NCBI RefSeq assembly: GCF_014280235.1
Contig: NZ_CP047940.1
Coordinates: 2,356,001 to 2,420,000 of the forward strand
Source: Cyanobium sp. NS01
GTDB taxonomy: Bacteria; Cyanobacteriota; Cyanobacteriia; PCC-6307; Cyanobiaceae
Direction: 5' to 3'
Length of the DNA stretch: 64,000 bases
Position 1 is the first letter of the stretch, and the number at the start of each line of letters is the position of its first letter. The translations under genes were made by a program, and so were the position numbers. A model generated the notes under the pieces. It was not told the DNA's origin. It made no database searches and was given only the letters and a program-made list of their open reading frames with translations. Below, in pieces: positions 10,245-15,573 of this stretch.

Positions 10245-10937
10245 TCATTCGGCAGGAGAAGGGTCCACATTGGCGTTGATAGAATAACCGACGCCACGAA
10301 CAGTCCTGATCAGCGAAGGTGACCCCTGTTGATCAATTTTCCGGCGCAGGTAGCCAACATAGACATCAATAACCTTGAAGTCGCCATAGAAGTCAAAACT
10401 CCAGACATGCTGGGCAATCTGAGTGCGACTGAGAACGTGATCTGCATTGCGCATCAGGTATTCCAGCAGGGAGTACTCCCGTGGGCTGAGATCAATCTGG
10501 TGCTCATCCCGCTTGACGATCCTGTGGGCTGTGTCCATCTGCAGATCACCCACTTTGAGCACAACATCCGCATGCAGAGGCGGGCGCCTCAGCAAGGCCC
10601 GCAGGCGCGCCAGCAGCTCTGTGAAATCAAATGGTTTGGTCAGGTAGTCATCAGCCCCTGCATCCAGACCCAGCACCCGGTCTTCGACGGTATCCAGGGC
10701 CGTGAGCAGCAGCACCGGGGTCTGAAGCCCCCGCTGGCGCAGGATCTTCAGGACGCTCAGGCCATCCTGGCCGGGCAGCAGCACATCCAGCACGATGGCA
10801 TCGTAATCAGCAGCCTCGGCAAACCGCACGCCTTCGGGGCCATCAGAAGCCACATCAATGGCATAGCCAGCCTCGCTCAGTCCTTGCTGAATGAACCTGG
10901 AGATCCCAGAATCATCTTCAATCAATAGAATTCGCAT
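10245..10937 (-). CDS. OmpR/PhoB-family response regulator
   Basis: The 230-residue protein has an N-terminal receiver domain with acidic pocket E7-D8-D9, phospho-acceptor D51 (VLDVLLPG), T79/S-type switch position (LLTAL) and K101 (LTKPFDF). Its C-terminal winged-helix domain (about 128-222) has the recognition region DHVLSRTQIAQHVW and the wing RTVRGVGYSI. It resembles RppA/NrsR-type cyanobacterial regulators. It is followed by its kinase gene and preceded by the kinase-HopA1 gene. OmpR-family regulators bind direct repeats with about 11-bp spacing just upstream of the -10 box. Such repeats precede both precursor genes in this cassette, so these are its likely targets (inference). Confidence 0.93.
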   Translation of the reverse strand: MRILLIEDDSGISRFIQQGLSEAGYAIDVASDGPEGVRFAEAADYDAIVLDVLLPGQDGLSVLKILRQRGLQTPVLLLTALDTVEDRVLGLDAGADDYLTKPFDFTELLARLRALLRRPPLHADVVLKVGDLQMDTAHRIVKRDEHQIDLSPREYSLLEYLMRNADHVLSRTQIAQHVWSFDFYGDFKVIDVYVGYLRRKIDQQGSPSLIRTVRGVGYSINANVDPSPAE

Positions 10938-10973
10938 CGCATCCTGATCGCTGGTTCGTTGGGATGGACATTT

Positions 10974-10993
10974 GCGGCCCCGACAGGGGCCGC
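10974..10993 (-). terminator. GC-rich hairpin after the kinase-HopA1 gene
   Basis: A perfect 8-bp stem (GCGGCCCC / GGGGCCGC) with a four-base loop starts 4 bases beyond the stop of the modification-enzyme gene and lies before the response-regulator start. No T-run follows on the minus strand, so it may be a weak or factor-assisted terminator, or an RNA stability element that sets different expression for the enzyme and the regulator genes. Confidence 0.45.
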
Positions 10994-10996
10994 TGG

Positions 10997-13405
10997 CTAC
11001 AGGGGTGGGTAGTGGGAGTCTGACCCAGGATTGAGGTGGGGGCGCTGCCAGTTCAGCTTGCGCTCCGCAAACTTGTCCTGGATGGCTTGCCGCCGGGACT
11101 GGGGACTGGCATCAGCCAGGATCAGCGCTTTGGCCAGGATCTGACACCGACCCAGACCGAAGTCGTCCTGGCCCTGTGGTGATTCTGCCAGACCGATGCC
11201 AGGGGCCAGGGGCCAGGTGAACAGGGGAATCGGATGGCTCAGATGGGGCTGCAGTCTGGCCAGGTGCTGGCAGAGCAGCGCGCGGACGGCTTCGTAGTGA
11301 GCGGCCTCAATCATCAAGGTGGCACTGTTGTATCGGCTGTAGGACTCAGGATCGGTGAGGATGGTCAAAGCAAAGGGAAAATCCTGCTGATTCAGGGCCT
11401 TGGTCAGAACATCCATCAGCACAAGAGCACCTTCAGCACTGATATTGAAGTAGATGCTGATACCAGCCTGATCGAGAGCTGGCTCTCCCGCATTGCCAAT
11501 CGCGCTGTAGCTCTCTTCCGTCAGAACGGCATTGGGCAGCCGCAACACCACCATTGTCCCCACAGCGGCCGGCGCAGCCTCGGCACTGCCGCGGCCTGCC
11601 TTCAAGCCGTCTTGCAACACCAGATCAATATTGGGATCAACCCAAAGCCGCAGACCATCCTTCTCGACCTGGGCACGATGCTCATCCCAGCCGATGACCA
11701 TCCAGTCGGAGTCAAGGAAGCCAGTGCCGCCATTGGCCAGCTGGATCCGATGAAAGTAATCCACGTTGAGTCCTGATACAGCATCGTTCTTGAACTCCTT
11801 GGTCACCGCAGGGCCAGCGATCTTCCTTTCCTGCTCTCCGCTGAAGTAGATATCATGCAGGTAGTTTCTCACTTGACCAACGACATAGGCCTGGCGGAGC
11901 TGCTCGGGTAGCTTGCTCAAGCGTTGCTGCCGTTGATCCACTCCCGTGCTCACAGGCTCCCCGGGGTGCACCAGATCGAGGTCTGCATAGGCCGGATGAC
12001 AAATCAATGGAGGCTCAATGCGAACATGGTTGATCAGATCGGCGAGGGCCTCCTGGCCAGAGCCATGCTGCAGCCAGTGAGGCTGAGGCACCTCGGCCTG
12101 CAGCTCCAACGTGTCCAGAGGAGATGGGGCGGCAGAACACGTGCTGCCGATGCCTCCACGGTCTGGCTCAAGGTCAGGCTCGGGGCCGGGAGGTTGAAAG
12201 TCGTCAGGTGAAACATGGCTGCGGCCAAACACCGTGACCATGGCCGCTTCGGGATTGCAGAGCAATGACCTGGCCACCTGCAACATCGCGATTTCCAGAT
12301 TTCCACAAGACTCCCGATAGTGCAGTCGATCCTGAATCGCTCCAATCAAGCCCAAGCCTGCGAAGCGCAGCACCCGTGCCGGAAAGTCCGGAAATGCAGC
12401 CAGGATTCCCGGGAACTGGGCCAGATAGGCCTGCATGAAGGCCGAGAGGGAGGGCTGAAGCCTGTCCAGGGGCACAGCAGCAAGTTGCAACGCCACCGCC
12501 AGGTCTACATCGCGGCTGAGCACCAGACTCTTCAACCACAGCCGCAGATACTCAGCCACCAGGGCGCCAACATCAAAGGCCGGGTCTCCCCATGCCCACT
12601 GCTCCCAATCAATCAGGCGTACAAGGCCCTGTGCATCGGGCAGACACAACGCCTCGACAGCAGCAGGCAGGCAGGGCGGGGGCTGCCAGCGGAACCAATC
12701 ATCGTGAAGCAAGATATTTCTGAACTTCAAGTCATGGTGGACTAGGCAGCATGGCTCGTAATCATGCTCCAACTCAGCAATGGCCTTTGAGAGCTCCTTT
12801 GAGCGATTATACAGCCTGTAGAACTTCAAGCCATCAATCGAGATCTGCCGAAAGATCTCTGGAGTCAGATTTTCAAGCTCGTCACGGAAGTCAGGTGGTT
12901 CAGCCTCATGTCCAGCGCTTTCTGGGTCTAATTCCAGATGGTAGTCCTGACGCTGAAAAGTGGCCTGGTGCAGCGTGGCAAGGGCGCTACCGATGGCCAC
13001 AGGGATCTTGGCGGAAAACTGCTCGGCATCGTCATAGAAGTCGCCCAGATCGCTATAGGGCCCAAGGTATCTAAAGATCTGAATGGCATTGTCGGCATCA
13101 AACTTGAGACCCTGCGGCAGCAAGGCCTGCAAGGGCAGCAGTTGTTCGTGGCAGGCCAGCAGCTGGTGAATTCTCCATTCCTCTTCAAAATCCTGACTGG
13201 GAAGCTCAGTGCGGCCGATCGGCGCCTGCTTGATCAGCAACTGACTGGCGCTTGAAGGTGGGGCATCATGCTGTCTGATCTGCACCAGCAGATTCAGATT
13301 TTTGCCCAGCAACTGTTGAACGTCTTCAACAACATCCGTTGAATCGCACAGGCCCTGATGCATCAAATACTCGTGGATGCCCGCCGAATTCAAACGAACG
13401 ACCAT
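10997..13405 (-). CDS. Fused kinase-HopA1-like RiPP modification enzyme
   Basis: This 802-residue protein starts at ATG 13405. Residues about 1-400 form an aminoglycoside-phosphotransferase-like kinase. A candidate ATP lysine is K59 (LLIKQ), the catalytic loop is HHDLKFRN (H224, D225, N230), and the metal-binding segment is IDWEQWAWGDPAFD (D266). A Pro/Gly/acidic linker spans about 400-435. Residues about 440-790 (LPEQLRQAYVVGQVRNYLHDIYFSGEQ region and onward) resemble the HopA1 effector family. In class V lanthipeptide and thioamitide pathways, separate proteins of exactly these two kinds phosphorylate Ser/Thr and then eliminate phosphate to give dehydroamino acids; here they are one chain. 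It lies downstream of two Ser/Arg-rich precursors, so these are the likely substrates. No cyclase is evident. The HopA1 call is by remembered family resemblance. Confidence 0.75.
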   Translation of the reverse strand: MVVRLNSAGIHEYLMHQGLCDSTDVVEDVQQLLGKNLNLLVQIRQHDAPPSSASQLLIKQAPIGRTELPSQDFEEEWRIHQLLACHEQLLPLQALLPQGLKFDADNAIQIFRYLGPYSDLGDFYDDAEQFSAKIPVAIGSALATLHQATFQRQDYHLELDPESAGHEAEPPDFRDELENLTPEIFRQISIDGLKFYRLYNRSKELSKAIAELEHDYEPCCLVHHDLKFRNILLHDDWFRWQPPPCLPAAVEALCLPDAQGLVRLIDWEQWAWGDPAFDVGALVAEYLRLWLKSLVLSRDVDLAVALQLAAVPLDRLQPSLSAFMQAYLAQFPGILAAFPDFPARVLRFAGLGLIGAIQDRLHYRESCGNLEIAMLQVARSLLCNPEAAMVTVFGRSHVSPDDFQPPGPEPDLEPDRGGIGSTCSAAPSPLDTLELQAEVPQPHWLQHGSGQEALADLINHVRIEPPLICHPAYADLDLVHPGEPVSTGVDQRQQRLSKLPEQLRQAYVVGQVRNYLHDIYFSGEQERKIAGPAVTKEFKNDAVSGLNVDYFHRIQLANGGTGFLDSDWMVIGWDEHRAQVEKDGLRLWVDPNIDLVLQDGLKAGRGSAEAAPAAVGTMVVLRLPNAVLTEESYSAIGNAGEPALDQAGISIYFNISAEGALVLMDVLTKALNQQDFPFALTILTDPESYSRYNSATLMIEAAHYEAVRALLCQHLARLQPHLSHPIPLFTWPLAPGIGLAESPQGQDDFGLGRCQILAKALILADASPQSRRQAIQDKFAERKLNWQRPHLNPGSDSHYPPL

Positions 13406-13467
13406 GACTCCAGACTCACCACGTCAACGACCTTCCCCAGCCCCAAGCGGCTTGATCAAGGCTATAG

Positions 13468-13501
13468 AAAAACCCCGAGGCTGCCATCCAGCATCCCGGG
13501 G
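13468..13501 (-). terminator. Rho-independent terminator after the second precursor gene
   Basis: On the minus strand a stem with outer arms CCCCG / CGGGG and inner pairing GCTG / CAGC encloses a short GATG loop region and is followed by TTTTT. It lies about 45 bases past the stop of the 13547-13795 precursor gene and before the kinase-HopA1 gene. It would separate high-level precursor transcription from enzyme expression, a common arrangement in RiPP clusters. Confidence 0.7.
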
Positions 13502-13546
13502 TCTGAAGCTCACGACAGGGAGGGGCCCCTACTGTCAGTGGCTTGC

Positions 13547-13795
13547 TCAACGGCGCCTGCGATTGCGCCTGAAGCTGCGGCTGGGACGGCTGCGGCGGTT
13601 ACGGCGACGACGGCGCGTGGGACGGCTGCGGTGGCTGCGGCTGGGACGGCTGATGCCGCTGCGGCTGCGGCGACGGCGGCGGCCACCCGAGATCGAGGCC
13701 TCATCTTCGGGACTGAGCTCACTGATCAGGCTATCGGGCCCGAGCAGCAGGTCGAGGCCCAGCAAGGCAACGTCGGTGGTGGGTTGGGTGTTCAT
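13547..13795 (-). CDS. Arg/Ser-rich RiPP precursor peptide B
   Basis: This 82-residue peptide starts at ATG 13795 (MNTQPTTDVALLGLDLL). An ATG 75 bases upstream would add a leader not shared with its paralog. Residues 1-38 form an acidic leader ending PEDEASISGG, a double-glycine processing site fitting the C39 exporter encoded upstream. The 44-residue core has 25 Arg, 9 Ser and 1 Thr, with SRPSRS occurring twice (as SRPSRSHR and SRPSRSFR), and contains no Cys, Lys, Asp or Glu. The leader matches that of precursor A at 24 of 38 positions while the cores differ, the signature of a RiPP precursor family. The Ser residues are probable targets of the kinase-HopA1 enzyme (inference). A protamine-like nucleic-acid binder is an alternative, but the leader and exporter argue for secretion. 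Confidence 0.8.
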   Translation of the reverse strand: MNTQPTTDVALLGLDLLLGPDSLISELSPEDEASISGGRRRRRSRSGISRPSRSHRSRPTRRRRRNRRSRPSRSFRRNRRRR

Positions 13796-13944
13796 GCGGT
13801 ATGTCTCCGTTCCGGCAATAGGCCAGGGTTGGTTGAGCGATGGAGAGAACCGTTGGCGGCGCGAGATCATCAGTGCTCTGTGATCTGCGATCTGCAGCCT
13901 TCGGAGCCTTCCACCTGTCCGGCCTTCCTGGCTGGATTGAAGGG

Positions 13945-13992
13945 AATGTAACGGCTGAACGGCAAGAGAACGGCAGGAAAACGGTAAGAGTG
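13945..13992 (-). promoter_or_regulatory. Activator-type promoter of precursor B
   Basis: Read on the minus strand there are three consecutive 11-bp direct repeats: CACTCTTACCG (13992-13982), TTTTCCTGCCG (13981-13971) and TTCTCTTGCCG (13970-13960). A 9-bp spacer and a -10-like TACATT (13950-13945) follow. No good -35 hexamer is present. The repeat spacing and the distance to the -10 box match OmpR/PhoB-class activator sites. The same arrangement precedes precursor A. The expected leader RNA to ATG 13795 is about 140 nucleotides. Confidence 0.65.
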
Positions 13993-14009
13993 GTCTTACC
14001 GTTTTCCTG
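13974..14009. repeat. Perfect 16-bp inverted repeat between precursor genes
   Basis: CAGGAAAACGGTAAGA at 13974-13989 is mirrored exactly by TCTTACCGTTTTCCTG at 13994-14009 around a four-base loop. It lies 38 bases beyond the precursor A stop and overlaps the activator repeats of precursor B. It could act as a regulator operator, as an RNA hairpin that protects or ends the precursor A transcript, or both. There is no T-run after it on the minus strand, so it is not a classical intrinsic terminator. Confidence 0.8.
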
Positions 14010-14046
14010 CGGTGGCGGCCATGGACAGGCTGGGTTAACCCTCCTC

Positions 14047-14289
14047 CTAGCGCCTGCGGCGACTGCGCAGACGACTGCGACGGCTGCGCAGACGGCTGCG
14101 GAGGTTGCGGCGACGGCTGCGGCGGCGACTCCGCAGGCGGCTGCGGCGACTGCGCAGCCGGCTGCGCCTGCGATTGCCGCCTGCGATTGAGGCTTCATCT
14201 TCTGGGTTGAGATCGTGGATGAAGCTCTCTGCTCCAGAAAGCAGATTGAGCCCCAGCAATGTCACGTCTTGCGTGGATTCTGTATGCAC
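14047..14289 (-). CDS. Arg/Ser-rich RiPP precursor peptide A, heptad-repeat core
   Basis: This 80-residue peptide starts with GTG 14289; an in-frame TGA shortly upstream leaves no better start, and alignment with precursor B supports it. The leader (1-38) begins MHTESTQDVTLLGLNLL and ends PEDEASIAGG. The 42-residue core is built from the heptad SRLRSRR: an NRRR lead, two heptads, a degenerate middle (RSRRRNLR), two more heptads and a final RR. It has 26 Arg, 9 Ser, 5 Leu and 2 Asn, and no Cys. The regular spacing of Ser suggests iterative modification by the neighbouring kinase-HopA1 enzyme, followed by cleavage after Gly-Gly and export. It lies downstream of the exporter genes and is preceded by its own repeat-containing promoter. 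Activity is unknown. Confidence 0.82.
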   Translation of the reverse strand: MHTESTQDVTLLGLNLLSGAESFIHDLNPEDEASIAGGNRRRSRLRSRRSRLRSRRRSRRRNLRSRLRSRRSRLRSRRRR

Positions 14290-14321
14290 TGGCTGTTTCG
14301 CTTGATCAACTCAACTCGACA

Positions 14322-14369
14322 AACTTAGAAGCCGGTTGGCAAGAAAACGACAGGAAAGCGGCAAGAAAA
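14322..14369 (-). promoter_or_regulatory. Activator-type promoter of precursor A
   Basis: On the minus strand three 11-bp direct repeats, TTTTCTTGCCG (14369-14359), CTTTCCTGTCG (14358-14348) and TTTTCTTGCCA (14347-14337), are followed by a 9-bp spacer and a -10-like TAAGTT (14327-14322). The layout equals that of the precursor B promoter, with the same spacer length. A GGGTAAGA block just upstream also has a counterpart there. The leader RNA to GTG 14289 would be about 25 nucleotides. Confidence 0.65.
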
Positions 14370-14463
14370 CTCTTACCCGCCCTGTTGTGTTCCCGTTGAG
14401 GCTGTGCGGGCAACCGCCAGCGCCGACCTCACCATGCCTGAACGGCGATGGAGCCACCCGCCA

Positions 14464-15573
14464 TCACAGCCCCACCAGCAGCCTGGTCTTGCGCAGCAGG
14501 AACTGAAGCACGGTCTCGACCCGGGTGGTGATGTCAGCGGTGAGGTCCATGCCCAGCCGCAGCCCGCAGCTCCGGGACGATGAGCGCAGCTCGGTCTGCT
14601 CCGGGCGCAGCGTCACCGCATAGCCGCTGGCCGCCGCCCCGCCCGGGGCCGCAGCAGCTGCGGCCGCATCGGGAGCCACGGACACCACCTCGGCCCGCAG
14701 GGTGCCGAAATCGGGGAAGGGGCAGCCCGCCAGACGCAGATCGGCCCGCTGGCCCACCTCCACGTTGGCGATGTCCGAAGACGACACCAGCACCTTCGCC
14801 AGGAACGGCGCTCCCTCGGGCGCGATCTGCGCCAGCTCCTGGCCGGCCGTCACCACCTGGAGGGGGTTGCGCAGGGCGAGGGAGAAGATCACCCCACCCA
14901 CCGGCGCCCTGATCAGCTGGCGTCCGAGATCACGGCTGAGCTGGGCCCGTTCGGCCTGGTTTTCGCTCTGTTGCTGGCCCAGGCGCGCCAGGGCATTTTC
15001 TCCGCGGGACTGCTGCTGCTCCACATCCCGCTGGGCCTTGGCCAGGTTGGACTCCGCCACGCTCAGGCTGGCGCGCTTCTCCTCCATCTGCTCGCGGGAG
15101 GCGGCACCACTGCTGACGAGCTGGCTGTAGCGCTGGTACTCCGAACGGGACAGATCAAGGCTGGCCCGGGCCTTCTCCACTTCCAGTCGCGCCGCCTCCA
15201 GAGCAGCCGTGTTCTGCCTGCGCTGCGCCGCCAGCTGGTTGTCGAGAGACGTGCCGCCCTGCTGCAGCTTCAGCTCCCTGCCCTCCAGATCGGCGGGGTC
15301 CATCACCGCCAGCACCTCACCCCGTTCCACCTGCTGATTGGGCTGGATGCGGATCTCCCTCACCCGCCCATCCCGGGGCGCGTGCACCAGGCTGGTCTCG
15401 CCACTGGGACGTACCGAACCGGAGGCCCTCACCACCACCCGGTAGGGCCACACCGCCATCAGCGCCACGCCGGCCAGGAAACTCCCCACCAGCACGGCGC
15501 CGGCCAGGCGCACCCAGGGACGCACCGAGGGCAGGAACTCCTGAACGGAGGCCGGGCGCAGCTGCTCGCTCAT
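14464..15573 (-). CDS. HlyD-family secretion adaptor of the peptide exporter
   Basis: This periplasmic membrane-fusion protein links an inner-membrane ABC exporter to an outer-membrane channel. The 369-residue protein has a cytoplasmic N-terminus and one transmembrane helix at about 22-42 (LAGAVLVGSFLAGVALMAVW). A biotinyl-lipoyl half-motif (LVHAPRDGRVREI) is followed by a long Gln/Ala/Glu-rich coiled-coil hairpin at about 115-235. The second lipoyl half is IRAPVGGVIFSL, and a beta-barrel domain ends the chain. ATG 15573 overlaps the exporter stop as ATGA, so the two are translationally coupled. A poly-Ala/Gly insertion (about 325-345) is unusual. No TolC gene is in the window, so a general outer-membrane factor is presumably shared. 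Confidence 0.93.
   Translation of the reverse strand: MSEQLRPASVQEFLPSVRPWVRLAGAVLVGSFLAGVALMAVWPYRVVVRASGSVRPSGETSLVHAPRDGRVREIRIQPNQQVERGEVLAVMDPADLEGRELKLQQGGTSLDNQLAAQRRQNTAALEAARLEVEKARASLDLSRSEYQRYSQLVSSGAASREQMEEKRASLSVAESNLAKAQRDVEQQQSRGENALARLGQQQSENQAERAQLSRDLGRQLIRAPVGGVIFSLALRNPLQVVTAGQELAQIAPEGAPFLAKVLVSSSDIANVEVGQRADLRLAGCPFPDFGTLRAEVVSVAPDAAAAAAAPGGAAASGYAVTLRPEQTELRSSSRSCGLRLGMDLTADITTRVETVLQFLLRKTRLLVGL

Noticed and set aside
13377..13883. Plus-strand frame rich in Arg/Leu opposite precursor B
   Set aside because: The opposite frame has a conserved leader shared with its paralog, whereas this one merely translates the complement of the Arg-codon repeats.
13550..14175. Possible CRISPR-like array from the regular CGGCTGCGG-type repeats
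   Set aside because: Repeats are short, in coding phase, and have no unique spacers; they encode the Arg/Ser cores.
14105..14305. Plus-strand 66-residue Arg/Leu-rich frame opposite precursor A
   Set aside because: Same reason: complement of a repeat-rich core, no leader pattern and no ribosome site.
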